This document shows, piece by piece, positions 46,943 to 56,813 of a stretch of DNA of 64,000 nucleotides. Source of the DNA: Prevotella disiens JCM 6334 = ATCC 29426 (GTDB lineage Bacteria > Bacteroidota > Bacteroidia > Bacteroidales > Bacteroidaceae). The notes under the pieces were generated by a model, which did not search any database, was not told where the DNA came from, and saw only the letters and a program-made list of their open reading frames with translations. Made by a program: the position numbers and the translations under genes. The stretch lies in NCBI RefSeq assembly GCF_000613345.1, contig NZ_BAIS01000005.1:1-64000 (forward strand), written 5' to 3'. The first letter of the stretch is position 1. Each line of letters opens with the position of its first letter.

Positions 46943-47917
46943 ATGAAGCGATTGTTTTTCACATACATTCTATTCTTCGCTGTGGTGCTTTCGACCATGG
47001 CGCAACGCCCTAAAATAGGATTGGTTTTAGGCGGTGGCGGGGCAAAAGGGGCTACTGAAGTGGGTGTTTTGCACGAAATTGAGCATGCAGGAATACCAAT
47101 TGACTACATTGCAGGCACGAGTATCGGCAGCATTGTGGGCGGTTTGTATAGTGTTGGTTATCGGGCAGACGATTTAGACACCTTGTTTCGTTCACAAGAT
47201 TGGCTGGCTTTGTTGACCGATAGGGATAAGACGCTATCGAAACGCATTATAAAAGAAGAAGATGGCATAACTTATTTATTCGGATTTCCTATCAGAAAAC
47301 GAAAAAATGAAGGTAAAAAGACACACGGATTGGGTGTTTTGCATGGCGATAAAGTATATAATTTTTTGGATTCGTTGGTGGCAAATGCACCTTTATACAA
47401 GCAGAAAAACAGAACCATAACACCCATTCCGTTTCGCTGTGTGGCGTTCGATATGAAGCAACAAGCACAAGTTTTGCTTTCAGGCGATAGTCTTGCGCGA
47501 AACATGCGTGCCAGTATGGCTATCCCTGGGGCATTCAAACCTGTGGTTTCAGACTCGCTTGTGCTGTTCGATGGTGGCATGATAAACAACCTTCCTGTTG
47601 ATGTGGTAAGAGAAATGGGGGCAGATATTGTCATTGCAGTGGACTTAACACAAACGAAACACGATGATTTTAGTGCGCCATTGAGTTTTTTGAAAGGCTT
47701 AGGCGGCATTGTAAAATGGTTGGTTGAACGCCCCGATATTGTTAAATACAACGAGAATAGAAAGCAAGCCGACATCTATATCAACCCCAATTTAAATGAT
47801 TATGGGGTAACAAGTTTCAGTTCGGAAGCCATTGCTGATATGATAAAAATTGGTAGACAGGCTGGACAAGCGCATTATAGCGACTTTATGCAACTGAAAA
47901 ATAAGTGCAAAAAATAA
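46943..47917 (+). CDS. Patatin-like phospholipase family protein
   Basis: A 324-residue patatin domain with signal peptide (MKRLFFTYILFFAVVLSTMAQ). Oxyanion motif GGGGAKG near residue 30, serine nucleophile in GTSIG near 61, and DGG catalytic Asp in VLFDGGMINN near 212, so a Ser-Asp dyad is complete. It probably hydrolyses lipids in the periplasm or outer membrane. The basic region after 100 (KRIIKEEDGITYLFGFPIRKRKNEG) is not part of the core. Promoter is so close that start at 46943 leaves almost no leader. Confidence 0.9.
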   Translation: MKRLFFTYILFFAVVLSTMAQRPKIGLVLGGGGAKGATEVGVLHEIEHAGIPIDYIAGTSIGSIVGGLYSVGYRADDLDTLFRSQDWLALLTDRDKTLSKRIIKEEDGITYLFGFPIRKRKNEGKKTHGLGVLHGDKVYNFLDSLVANAPLYKQKNRTITPIPFRCVAFDMKQQAQVLLSGDSLARNMRASMAIPGAFKPVVSDSLVLFDGGMINNLPVDVVREMGADIVIAVDLTQTKHDDFSAPLSFLKGLGGIVKWLVERPDIVKYNENRKQADIYINPNLNDYGVTSFSSEAIADMIKIGRQAGQAHYSDFMQLKNKCKK

Positions 47918-47973
47918 CACGAAGTCGGTAGCTTACCATTTTTTGCTGCCAACTCCGTGCCGTTTTTAGTTTT
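47918..47973. terminator. Terminator between patatin and murI
   Basis: CACGAAGTCGGTAGC pairs imperfectly with GCTGCCAACTCCGTG, followed by CCGTTTTT. Both genes converge here. Confidence 0.7.
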
Positions 47974-47996
47974 TCAACGCTACGATATTCTTGTAT

Positions 47997-48839
47997 TTAC
48001 TCTAATTTTAGGCGGTGAACTTCCATATTTTCTTGTAGGAAAATGCGAGCTGTTTCCTTGAATTTGTCAGCATTTTCGGTTGTAAAATAGCGCACAGAGC
48101 CTTGCTTTGTACAAAGATTGTCCATATCCTTGTGGCGAGAAAGATAGTCTTTCAAACTGCTTGCCACATATTCGCCTTGCGAAATGATGCGGATTCCCTC
48201 GGGAACATATTGCTTAATTTTGGGCAAAAGGATAGGATAATGCGTGCAACCGAGAATTAATGTATCGATTTTTGGGTCGGTTTGCAAGAGATGGTCAATA
48301 CGCTTTTTCACAAAATAATCAGCCCCCTCACCTTCGGCCTCGTTGTTTTCAACAATGGGAACCCATAGCGGACAAGCCTCACCCGTAACTTCAACATTGC
48401 CCCATAGCTTCTTAATTTCCATGTTATAGCTTTCGCTCTTTATCGTTCCAGGAGTTGCCAAAATACCAATGTGCTTGCTTTCAGTGAGTTTCCCCACGAT
48501 TTCAGCTGTTGGTCGTATGACTCCTAAAACACGGCGGCGTGGGTCTATGTTGGGTAAATCGTTTTTCTGAATGGTACGCAGAGCCTTTGCGGAAGCGGTA
48601 TTGCACCCTAAGATAACCAATTGACAACCCATGCTGAACAATTTTTTGACGGCTTGCAGTGTGAATTGATAAACAATATCGAACGAACGCGAACCATAGG
48701 GCGCACGAGCATTGTCGCCAAGGTAAATGTAATCGTATTGTGGCAGCTGCTCGCGTATGCCTTTCAGAATGGTAAGACCACCATATCCAGAATCGAAAAC
48801 CCCTATCGGACCTGCTGATTGTGATAGCGTAAAATCCAT
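47997..48839 (-). CDS. murI: Glutamate racemase
   Basis: A 280-residue racemase that makes D-glutamate for peptidoglycan. Both catalytic Cys motifs are present: LGCNTASAKAL and LGCTHYPIL. Early GVFDSGYGGLT is typical. It starts 7 bases after an OmpH gene stop and shares its direction, so the two are probably one transcript. Confidence 0.95.
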   Translation of the reverse strand: MDFTLSQSAGPIGVFDSGYGGLTILKGIREQLPQYDYIYLGDNARAPYGSRSFDIVYQFTLQAVKKLFSMGCQLVILGCNTASAKALRTIQKNDLPNIDPRRRVLGVIRPTAEIVGKLTESKHIGILATPGTIKSESYNMEIKKLWGNVEVTGEACPLWVPIVENNEAEGEGADYFVKKRIDHLLQTDPKIDTLILGCTHYPILLPKIKQYVPEGIRIISQGEYVASSLKDYLSRHKDMDNLCTKQGSVRYFTTENADKFKETARIFLQENMEVHRLKLE

Positions 48840-48845
48840 AAATAA

Positions 48846-49355
48846 TTACTTTATAACCGTTTTTAACGCCTCCGTAATGTCTTCGCCCACCATGTTATTG
48901 ACGTAAGGTAGCGCATTATTATCGGCATTGAGAATGAAAGCGTAACCTCTTTCATGTCCCATTTCGGCAAGAACTCGCTTCAAACGAGCGTGTGCAGGGG
49001 CAAAAGCATCTTTCTCGGCTTGCAGTAATAGACGGTCAGACTCCTTCTTAAAAGCGATATTCTTATCCATCATCTCTTGCAATTCGGCTTGACGCTTCTT
49101 CAAAATAGAGGGCGCAAAGTTGCGTTGACCTTCTAAAAATTCTTCATATTTGGCATGAAAATCGTTTTCAGAACGCTTGGTTTCTGCATCGAATTTGGCA
49201 CGAAGGTTAGCCATATTACGCATTGCCACACCATATTCGGGCATCATTTTCAACACTTCGGTGTAGTTGAAATAAGCAAATTTAATAGGTGTTTGCGCAC
49301 TAACCCATAGCGGTAGGGCGGCAAAAAGCAGAAATAGAAAATATTTTTTCATCAT
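48846..49355 (-). CDS. OmpH/Skp family periplasmic chaperone
   Basis: A 169-residue protein with signal peptide (MMKKYFLFLLFAALPLWVSAQ) and the OmpH pattern IKFAYFNYTEVLKMMPEYG, then a long coiled coil (about 50-130) and a C-terminal VNNMVGEDITEALKTV. It is separated from the two other OmpH genes by a terminator on the minus strand at 49386, so it is likely regulated with murI. Role: holding outer-membrane proteins for BamA. Confidence 0.88.
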   Translation of the reverse strand: MMKKYFLFLLFAALPLWVSAQTPIKFAYFNYTEVLKMMPEYGVAMRNMANLRAKFDAETKRSENDFHAKYEEFLEGQRNFAPSILKKRQAELQEMMDKNIAFKKESDRLLLQAEKDAFAPAHARLKRVLAEMGHERGYAFILNADNNALPYVNNMVGEDITEALKTVIK

Positions 49356-49385
49356 AAATTATCTTTTTTTTCGCTGTTATTATCA

Positions 49386-49427
49386 ACAAAAAAGGTTACC
49401 GCAACAAGATTATTCTTGCGGTAACCT
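49386..49427 (-). terminator. Terminator between OmpH genes
   Basis: 12-bp stem AGGTTACCGCAA with its complement (49393-49404, 49416-49427), followed on the minus strand by a run of T. It ends the bamA-ompH transcript before the third ompH. Confidence 0.85.
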
Positions 49428-49535
49428 CACCCTTTTCCATTTCCTTTAGAAGGGCATGGAGTAGATAACGGGGCAAAGACACCCGCTTTATTTGACGATA
49501 TGGAAAGCCTTTAAGGCTCGCCACAACTTGTTTTT

Positions 49536-50039
49536 TTATTTCATCTTAGCAAGTTGAGCCTTCACTTCAGCAGTAATATCCTTGCTGATAGCTTCGTTTA
49601 CATAGAGAGGCTGACCTGCTGCCTTTTCCATAATGTAAACATAATTGCCTGATTTAGCTACTGCTTCGATAGCTTTGCGTACCTTGTCAAGAACAGGACC
49701 GAGCTTTTGTTGTTGTAATTCATTAAAAGCCTTTTGGTTATCTTGTGCAGTTTGTTGAACCTTGGTGTACATGTCCTGAAGCATTTTCTCTGTTTCAGCT
49801 TGCTTTGTAGCATTCATTGTACTCTTTGTCTTTTCGTATTCTTCAGCTTTGCGTTGCAATTCTGTTTGCATATCGGTAAGTTGCTTTTCATATTCCTTGC
49901 CTTTTCCTTCGAGTTCCTTTTGAACAGTCATGGCTTCTGGCAATGATTGCAAGAGTGCTTGTGAGTCAAGATGACCAAATTTCTGTGCGAACATTGTCAT
50001 TGGAGCACAGAGCATCAACATTAAAATTAGCTTTTTCAT
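49536..50039 (-). CDS. OmpH/Skp family periplasmic chaperone
   Basis: A 167-residue OmpH with signal peptide MKKLILMLMLCAPMTMFAQ, then KFGHLDSQALLQSLPEA, a coiled-coil region (about 40-125) and ISKDITAEVKAQLAKMK at the C terminus. It is one of three OmpH genes in tandem, the middle in transcription order. It lies 77 bases after ompH-1. Trimeric Skp-like chaperone by family. Confidence 0.9.
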   Translation of the reverse strand: MKKLILMLMLCAPMTMFAQKFGHLDSQALLQSLPEAMTVQKELEGKGKEYEKQLTDMQTELQRKAEEYEKTKSTMNATKQAETEKMLQDMYTKVQQTAQDNQKAFNELQQQKLGPVLDKVRKAIEAVAKSGNYVYIMEKAAGQPLYVNEAISKDITAEVKAQLAKMK

Positions 50040-50116
50040 TTTACTTCTTATTTTTTATTGTTTATAATTACGATTTTGGAGTTCTAAATATGGCTTTCGC
50101 CGATGAAAAGAATGGG

Positions 50117-50635
50117 TTATTGATTGCCATAACCTAACTTTTGCAACACTTCATTGCTAATATCAATCTTTGGCGAACCATAGATAATACCTGCGGTTGC
50201 ACTAGAACGGTCGACAACAAGGCTGTAACCACGTTGGTCGGCAATGTCTTTTACCGCATTGTATATTTCGTCTTGGATAGGCGAAATAAGGCTTGTGCGC
50301 TTCTTAAACAACTCGCCTTCCGGACCAAAGTATTTGCGTTTCAAGTCAGCAGCCTGCTTTTCTTTTGCCATAATGGCTTCTTGCTTCTTCTTTTTTTGGT
50401 CTTGAGAAAGGAAAACGACTTCGTTCTGATAATTTTTATACATGGTAGCAGCCTCTGTATTGAGGGCTTCTACCTCGGCTTGCCACTTCTTACTTACTTG
50501 ATTTAACTGCTCGTTGGCACGCTCATAGGCAGGTACATTGCTTAAAATATACTCCATATCGAGCAAAGCGAACTTTTGCGCATGGGCAGCCATTGCAAAG
50601 ACTGCTACCAAGCATAATGTTATTAATTTTTTCAT
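50117..50635 (-). CDS. OmpH/Skp family periplasmic chaperone
   Basis: A 172-residue OmpH: signal peptide MKKLITLCLVAVFAMAAHAQ, then KFALLDMEYILSNVPAYERA, long charged coiled coil, and IDISNEVLQKLGYGNQ at the end. First OmpH after bamA, 59 bases from its stop. The usual bamA-ompH pairing in Bacteroidetes argues it serves outer membrane protein folding. Confidence 0.9.
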   Translation of the reverse strand: MKKLITLCLVAVFAMAAHAQKFALLDMEYILSNVPAYERANEQLNQVSKKWQAEVEALNTEAATMYKNYQNEVVFLSQDQKKKKQEAIMAKEKQAADLKRKYFGPEGELFKKRTSLISPIQDEIYNAVKDIADQRGYSLVVDRSSATAGIIYGSPKIDISNEVLQKLGYGNQ

Positions 50636-50694
50636 ATCAATTCTCTCTATGTTTATTTATTGAGGTACAAACTAAAACTTTTGTTTTGAATCGA

Positions 50695-53313
50695 TTAGAA
50701 CTCTTGTCCGAGTACAAAGTGGAATTGGCTTCCACCCTTTTTACCATAGACTGTGTCAAAGCCGTAAGCCCAGTCGATACCCATCATACCTACCATTGGG
50801 AGGAAGATACGGACACCCACACCAGCTGAACGCTTCATGTCGAATGGATTAAACTTCTTGGTATCTGCCCACGCATTACCTGCTTCAACGAATCCAAGAC
50901 CATAGATGGTTGTATTACCTAAAAGGAATGGATAACGGAGTTCGAGAGAAAAACGGTCGTAGGCATACGCTTCACCACTACGAGGAGTGAGCTGACCATT
51001 TTCGTAACCACGCAAGCCAATGGTTTCTTGAGCATATCCTGTTGAGTAACCACTCATACCATCACCACCCATATAGAAAGTTTCGAACGGACTCTTCTTG
51101 TATTTATTGAAACTACCGAGCAATCCAAATTCTACGCGAGTCATCAAAACCAAACATTTTTGACCTTGTGTGAGGGCAGTAAAGGTGCGTGCCTTAAACT
51201 TCCACTTGTGGTATTCTACCCAACGGAACTTCTCTTGCTGCTCGTCTTGATAGGTTGAAGAATATCTATCGGTAGCCAAATTCTTGTAATCCTTCTTGTC
51301 AAACTTTGACCAAGGTGGCGTTATGGTCAATGATGCACTAAATTCTGAACCAAAACGAGGGAAGAGTTGGTTATCGGTTGAGGTACGATTGATTGACACA
51401 CTAAGGTTCAAGTTGTTGGCAGTACCATTGGTCATGATGAAGTAACGCCAGTTTTTCAACATGTAACGTTGGTAAGAAAGCTGAACAGAGAGTTGGAAAT
51501 AGTCATCTGGCCAACTTAAACGCTTACCCCAACCCACGTATGCACCAATCAATCGGATATACTTGTCAGGGTCAAGATAATTCTCGTAATTGTTGTAATT
51601 ATAATTTCCAGCACCGTACATGTAATTGTAATAATTGTTCATGTAGTTTTGGTTGTAATAGCTGCTATTAACATCGGTATGCTTAGAGTAGTTCAAACCC
51701 ATTGTAAACTGCACTGGACGCTTTCCACCAAACCAGTTTGTTCCGTATTGAAGGTTATAAGATTGGTAATATTTACCATTGGTTTGTGCGCTTAATGCCA
51801 TCGTTTCGCCATCACCAATAGGCATAAATCCACGATGTTCTTTGTTCTTTCTGAATAGGTTTGCCATAGAAAAATTGTTGAGTTTCAACCCGACTTTTCC
51901 AATAACACCTGCTTGTCCCCAACCCAAAGAAAGCTCGACTTGGTCGTTAGACTTTTGCTTTAAATTCCAATCAATATCCACTGTACCGTCCTCGTAGTTT
52001 GGTTTTGGCACTGGAGAAACCGACTCTGGATCGAAGTGTCCCATAGATGCTAAGTCGCGAGCGGTACGTGTTAAAGCTGCTTTTGAGAATAAATCGCCTG
52101 GCTTTGTACGTAATTCACGGCGTACAACATTTTCGTAAATGCGGTCGTTACCATTGATTCGAACACGTTTCACACGGGCTTGCTGACCTTCATAAATACG
52201 CATTTCAAGGTCGATAGAGTCGCCAACGATGTTTACTTCGGTAGGTTGCAGATTGTAGAACAAATATCCGTGATCCCAATATTGGTTACCTACTGACGAT
52301 TCGTCTTCAATTAAGCGTTTGTTCATGAACTTTTGGTTATAAACATCACCTTTTTTCATGTCCAACAAGCTATTCAAATATTCGGTAGGATAAACTGTAT
52401 TACCAACCCAATTGATATTGCGGATATAATATTTTTTGCCTTCATCGACCTTCACATATACGTTTACATGCTTTGGGTCTACATTCCAAACGCTATCTTT
52501 GACAATGGTTGCATCACGATAACCATGCTCGTAATACTTTTCAATAAGGTTCTTTTTGTCCTCTTCCCAACGTTCTGGAGTAAATTTCTTTGACTTAAAA
52601 ATATTTCCAAGTTTACCTGCTTCACTGGTTTTCTTGAATGCTCCTTTGGAAAAAAGTGAACCTTTTATTTGTTTGTCGCTCAATCCTTTATTAGCTTCTA
52701 TAATAATATTGCGGACTTTTTTCTTTTCTTTCTTATCAACTTCTATATCAAGAATAACTTGATTTTTGGCTGTTACATCGTCGCGTTGGCGTATAAACAC
52801 CTCTGCGTCTTTGTAACCTTTTTCTTCAAAATATTTCTTTGCAAGCAATTTAGCACGGTCTATCATGTTCGGAGTAATCTGTCCTCCCTTCATAATTCCT
52901 AACTTATTGTCCATATCCTCGCGCTCGGCTTTCTTCAATCCAACGTAGTTGATGGTAGAAATGCGTGGACGTGCTTGCAAATAAATGTGCAAATAAGCTT
53001 TATCAGCAACAAGAGAATCGACCGAAATGGATACATCTGAGAACAATCCATGCTTCCAATAACGCTTCACTGCATTAGAGATTGCTTGTCCAGGAATATC
53101 TATATCTTGTCCAATTGATAATCCGGAAATGCTTGTAAGCACATAGTCTTCATAGCCTTCCACCCCTGAGACAGCTAAACCTGCTAACTTATAAGTGGTA
53201 GGATTGCCTGCATACGAAATGGTAGGCTTTACTATTTTTTGCTGTGCTTTAATGTTTAAGCTGAAGCAAAATATAACCGCTAAGAGTATTAAGACTTTCT
53301 TTGTATTACTCAT
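50695..53313 (-). CDS. bamA: Outer membrane protein assembly factor BamA
   Basis: An 872-residue Omp85 protein. Signal peptide (about 1-24), five POTRA-like repeats (about 30-420), then a beta-barrel to the C terminus ending FVLGQEF with a terminal Phe. Inserts and folds beta-barrel proteins in the outer membrane. A loop near residues 555-590 of the barrel is unusually rich in Asn and Tyr. Neighbours uppS (upstream) and three ompH genes (downstream) are the standard Bacteroidetes arrangement. Gap to uppS is 14 bases. Confidence 0.95.
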   Translation of the reverse strand: MSNTKKVLILLAVIFCFSLNIKAQQKIVKPTISYAGNPTTYKLAGLAVSGVEGYEDYVLTSISGLSIGQDIDIPGQAISNAVKRYWKHGLFSDVSISVDSLVADKAYLHIYLQARPRISTINYVGLKKAEREDMDNKLGIMKGGQITPNMIDRAKLLAKKYFEEKGYKDAEVFIRQRDDVTAKNQVILDIEVDKKEKKKVRNIIIEANKGLSDKQIKGSLFSKGAFKKTSEAGKLGNIFKSKKFTPERWEEDKKNLIEKYYEHGYRDATIVKDSVWNVDPKHVNVYVKVDEGKKYYIRNINWVGNTVYPTEYLNSLLDMKKGDVYNQKFMNKRLIEDESSVGNQYWDHGYLFYNLQPTEVNIVGDSIDLEMRIYEGQQARVKRVRINGNDRIYENVVRRELRTKPGDLFSKAALTRTARDLASMGHFDPESVSPVPKPNYEDGTVDIDWNLKQKSNDQVELSLGWGQAGVIGKVGLKLNNFSMANLFRKNKEHRGFMPIGDGETMALSAQTNGKYYQSYNLQYGTNWFGGKRPVQFTMGLNYSKHTDVNSSYYNQNYMNNYYNYMYGAGNYNYNNYENYLDPDKYIRLIGAYVGWGKRLSWPDDYFQLSVQLSYQRYMLKNWRYFIMTNGTANNLNLSVSINRTSTDNQLFPRFGSEFSASLTITPPWSKFDKKDYKNLATDRYSSTYQDEQQEKFRWVEYHKWKFKARTFTALTQGQKCLVLMTRVEFGLLGSFNKYKKSPFETFYMGGDGMSGYSTGYAQETIGLRGYENGQLTPRSGEAYAYDRFSLELRYPFLLGNTTIYGLGFVEAGNAWADTKKFNPFDMKRSAGVGVRIFLPMVGMMGIDWAYGFDTVYGKKGGSQFHFVLGQEF

Positions 53314-53327
53314 TTATATTGCTTTTC

Positions 53328-54074
53328 TTATTTTTGTTCTTGTTCTGTTTCTATTTGTTTTTCTGTTTTTCCAAATCGGCGTTGCCTTCCTTGATAATCG
53401 ACAATAGCTTTATATAGGTCTTTTTCGTCGAAATCAGGCCAATAGGTATCACAGAAATAAAGTTCGGAGTAAGCTAATTGCCACAAAAGATAATTGGAAA
53501 TGCGATATTCACCGCCCGTTCTTATCAATAAATCAGGGTCAGCCATAAAGTTGGTACACAGATATTTACTAATTGTATCTTCTGTGATTTCTTCCAATTT
53601 TATTTCTCCTTTCCCCACCTTTTGTGCTATTTGCTTTGTTGCTTCTGTAATTTCCCAACGTGCAGAATAGCTCAATGCTATTGTCATGGTCATGGCATCG
53701 TTCTTCGCCGTATGCTCCATCGTTTCTTGAAGTCGCTGTTGCACTTCAACAGGAAGGCGTTTTATATCTCCGATTACTTGGAAACGAACATTATTTTTCA
53801 TAAAGATTTCGTCTTCAAGCGAGGTGAAAACGAGTCCCATTAATGCCGTTACTTCATCGGTAGGCCGATTCCAATTTTCGGTGGAGAATGTGTATAACGT
53901 GAGGTTTTTTACCCCTAATCTTGTACACTCTGCTGTTATTTTACGCACTGTTTCAACGCCTGCTTGGTGTCCAAACGAGCGTGGTTTATTGCGTTCCATA
54001 GCCCAACGACCATTGCCGTCCATAATGATTGCAATGTGTTCGGGTATGCGAGTTATATCTAATTCTTCTGCCAT
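53328..54074 (-). CDS. uppS: Isoprenyl transferase (undecaprenyl diphosphate synthase)
   Basis: A 248-residue cis-prenyltransferase making the C55 lipid carrier for envelope polymers. Signature [29 protein letters not shown] near the start (Asp in DGNGRWA) and [18 protein letters not shown] near the end. The frame is open to a TTG at 54101; ATG at 54074 gives the family length. Gene lies between DUF6089 and bamA, one transcript expected. Confidence 0.94.
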   Translation of the reverse strand: MAEELDITRIPEHIAIIMDGNGRWAMERNKPRSFGHQAGVETVRKITAECTRLGVKNLTLYTFSTENWNRPTDEVTALMGLVFTSLEDEIFMKNNVRFQVIGDIKRLPVEVQQRLQETMEHTAKNDAMTMTIALSYSARWEITEATKQIAQKVGKGEIKLEEITEDTISKYLCTNFMADPDLLIRTGGEYRISNYLLWQLAYSELYFCDTYWPDFDEKDLYKAIVDYQGRQRRFGKTEKQIETEQEQK

Positions 54075-54129
54075 TGTTTTGGGAAGATTATAATTTGTCA
54101 ATTTTTATATTACTATTTTGGCGAAAAAC

Positions 54130-54822
54130 CTACTCATCGTCGTTATGACAAGTGCGGCATTTTGCCATGAAACTATAGGTAAACGTGAATTGCAAAGTGG
54201 AATAACAATCTGTATTCTTGAATAATCCACTACTTTTTATATCGTATGGGTCTTTTTGCCCATCTAATTCGTCAGACAAACAAAAGTGCATTGCCCATTC
54301 AACGCCCACATTCATTCGCTCACCCATTTTGTATTTCACACCCAAACCGATTGGGAGATTAGCTGAGAAAGCCGATTTCTTGTCGCCATTCTTTATGCTT
54401 ACATAAGTTGCGCCTATTCCTCCAAAGATGAAAGGCACTAATCTTTGTGCGCCTCTGTATTCTCTTCCTGTACCATAAGGCCAAAAATTATATTCGTAGG
54501 TTATGCCAACGTCCACCAATGTATTGTTAAATTCGTAGGGAGTTTTTGCAAATTTAGGATAATAAGTTTTTACATCACTTGATTTTCCTTTGACTTTTCC
54601 ATACGAAGCATTGAACTTTAAGCCCATATAAGGGTTGAACGCATAACGCATAATTGCCGACCCCATAGGCTGTAAGTCTTTGGTTAGCGACCCATTAAAG
54701 TCGCCCAAATAACCCATAACGCCTGCACCCGCACCTAATTCCATTCTATATTCTTCGCCATCTTGCGCCATAATAGGTGCAGACATTACGAAAAACATCA
54801 TGTAAAAAAGGATACGTTTCAT
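54130..54822 (-). CDS. DUF6089 outer membrane beta-barrel protein
   Basis: A 230-residue protein with signal peptide (MKRILFYMMFFVMSAPIMAQ) and beta strands such as YRMELGAGAGVMGYLGDFNG, FIFGGIGATYVSI, and ends in a His-Cys segment (SFMAKCRTCHNDDE). Matches DUF6089, a Bacteroidetes family commonly upstream of uppS-bamA. Role unknown, likely outer membrane. Confidence 0.88.
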   Translation of the reverse strand: MKRILFYMMFFVMSAPIMAQDGEEYRMELGAGAGVMGYLGDFNGSLTKDLQPMGSAIMRYAFNPYMGLKFNASYGKVKGKSSDVKTYYPKFAKTPYEFNNTLVDVGITYEYNFWPYGTGREYRGAQRLVPFIFGGIGATYVSIKNGDKKSAFSANLPIGLGVKYKMGERMNVGVEWAMHFCLSDELDGQKDPYDIKSSGLFKNTDCYSTLQFTFTYSFMAKCRTCHNDDE

Positions 54823-54883
54823 TTTTTCTGTTTTATTGCTCCTACAAATTTTTTGTTTCTCAGTTCTATTGCAGTGCTTTTAT

Positions 54884-56257
54884 TTAATTGCCGTACGAAG
54901 TCTGGTTTTGTGTCCAACTCATACTATTGAGTTTTCCCTTCCAAACTTGTCCACCACTAATTATCCAAACATATTGTTGTCCGTCAACTGTGGCAGCAAA
55001 TGTAGCTGCTGGCGTTCCTGTTGGATAAGTATAAGGCAAATTTCTCTTCCAAATAATACCGCCATCGTTACTTTCCATCATCTGTGCAAACTTCCCATTA
55101 GCGAGTCCGAGTCCCAAAATTTGGTTGTTGTAATTCACAATTGTAAGGTGGTTATAGTTTGGAAGTGAGAACGTTGAACTTGCTCCCGAGTTATTAAACG
55201 ACCATTTGTAAACATCGTTTGGTCGCTCTGAATCAGAAAGTTTTGCCCATGTGGTTGCAAACGAAGCGTTTGCTGCTGTCCCAACGAGCAACACTCTGTC
55301 GATACCAGGATTGGTTGTCATTGGCAAAGTTATGGAATTGATGTTCGAAACAGGCAATTTTGTTGCATCATCGTCCAATTCTTCGCTTGTCCATGTTTGA
55401 CCGTTGTCTTTCGAATTCATAAGGGTATTGTTAGTAGAGAGAGCGAAAAGTTCTATTCTACTTGCTGCCACCAATTGTTTTAGCGCAGCTGTACCCATTG
55501 TTTGCCATGCTTGTCCGTCAGTAGAACGCTTTATTTGTCCATTGTCTAAAATAAAGATTTCGTTCTTTCTGAGTGCGATATTCTTGTAAGCATCAACAGA
55601 AAACGCTTGAGAAAGCTTTGTCCAATTGTTGCCGTCATTTTCTTTTGTATAATAACCAATCGTTTGTGTACCCTTCTTTCCGAATACATAAATGTTACCA
55701 TTGAAACTGAAAGCCTTCGTATCTTCCAATGTTGCCAACTCAGCACTGGTGTTTAAAGCCTTCCATGCAAAATGATTTCCCACTTGTTTGTGTACATTTA
55801 CCGTTATGGTATAGGCACGATGAAATTGATGATTTTCCGAATATACATAAACTGTACGTGGCTTTGAAAAATCAATAGAATCGTCCTTAACAACTTCCTT
55901 TTCAGTTGCATCTTCCAATGCCTTAATCGTTATCATTTCATGGCGTTTGGTTACAAGCTTGACCAACATTGCATTCACCTTTGTTCCGCAAGGCAATGAG
56001 TCGGGATTGTAAATTGTTCCGTTCAATTGGTCTATATAAAATTTATGATTTTTAGCCTTGTAGCTTACCCAAATGGTGGTGTCTTTGCCTGCGCTATTGA
56101 CAGTATCGCGTGCCACTTTCACCTTGTCAATTGTAAAGCTAACAATAGCTGTACCGTTATAAGCGTCTTTGTTGTCAAGTTCCTCGTTCTTCATGCAACC
56201 AGTAAGCGCGAGTGTTGCAGCCATAAATGCTACAAGGGAATATATCTTATTTCTCAT
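54884..56257 (-). CDS. DUF6242 lipoprotein
   Basis: A 457-residue lipoprotein: signal ends LTGC (Cys21). An N-terminal IgG-like beta region (about 30-150; IVSFTIDKVKVARD) is followed by a six- or seven-bladed propeller-like part with repeated short motifs (WTKLSQAFSVDAYKNI, STDGQAWQTM, MNSKDNGQTWTSEEL, ESNDGGIIWKRN) that resemble sialidase Asp-box repeats. Family DUF6242, function unknown. -7 box at 56283 on the minus strand. Confidence 0.85.
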   Translation of the reverse strand: MRNKIYSLVAFMAATLALTGCMKNEELDNKDAYNGTAIVSFTIDKVKVARDTVNSAGKDTTIWVSYKAKNHKFYIDQLNGTIYNPDSLPCGTKVNAMLVKLVTKRHEMITIKALEDATEKEVVKDDSIDFSKPRTVYVYSENHQFHRAYTITVNVHKQVGNHFAWKALNTSAELATLEDTKAFSFNGNIYVFGKKGTQTIGYYTKENDGNNWTKLSQAFSVDAYKNIALRKNEIFILDNGQIKRSTDGQAWQTMGTAALKQLVAASRIELFALSTNNTLMNSKDNGQTWTSEELDDDATKLPVSNINSITLPMTTNPGIDRVLLVGTAANASFATTWAKLSDSERPNDVYKWSFNNSGASSTFSLPNYNHLTIVNYNNQILGLGLANGKFAQMMESNDGGIIWKRNLPYTYPTGTPAATFAATVDGQQYVWIISGGQVWKGKLNSMSWTQNQTSYGN

Positions 56258-56282
56258 TGAGTGTAATTATACAATTTGTCTG

Positions 56283-56290
56283 CAAATTTA
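56283..56290 (-). promoter_or_regulatory. -7 promoter box of the DUF6242 gene
   Basis: Minus strand reads TAAATTTG, 26 bases before the start at 56257. Confidence 0.6.
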
Positions 56291-56567
56291 AATAGAATTC
56301 TTTAGATATTCTCCGTTTTTGATACTTAATTATGTAAAATATGGAAAATCCGTCTAATTTTAAGTTTGTTTAGTAAAGTAAGTTCCAAAATAAAATTAAT
56401 ACTCGCTTGTTTTTTAGTCTTTTTGACTTCATACGATGTTCTTATTCTTTTCCGTTGCTCATGCCAACGCTTTATTTTTTCAGAACAAAATAAAACGAAT
56501 TGCCGATGTTACAGAAAAATAGAACAATCCATATACGTCCACACGCCACACCCAATCTTTTGCATGT

Positions 56568-56650
56568 CAAAACAGGCTCTTTTAAGCCGAAAAACCTATT
56601 GTTTTGAGGTGCGAAACAATAGGTTTTGAAAACCAAAATAATAGCTTGTT
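56568..56650. repeat. 22-bp-period intergenic repeat array, 4 units
   Basis: CAAAACAGGCTCTTTTA at 56568, AAAAACCTATTGTTTTG at 56590, CGAAACAATAGGTTTTG at 56612 and the weaker CAAAATAATAGCTTGTT at 56634, spacers AGCCG, AGGTG, AAAAC. Units two and three are inverse copies. Remaining sequence of the 56258-56813 gap shows no gene. Confidence 0.85.
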
Positions 56651-56813
56651 CGTAACACTTTGGTATTCAATGTTTTATAAAAGTGTAAAAAGAAAGCGAA
56701 AAAACAATTTATAAACACACGAATTTAGAACAATTATCAATTGAAAACTGTTCTAATGTAGCGATAAAAGAAACGTTTTTTGCGTATAAAAATACTTTCA
56801 CGCTTAACCTATC

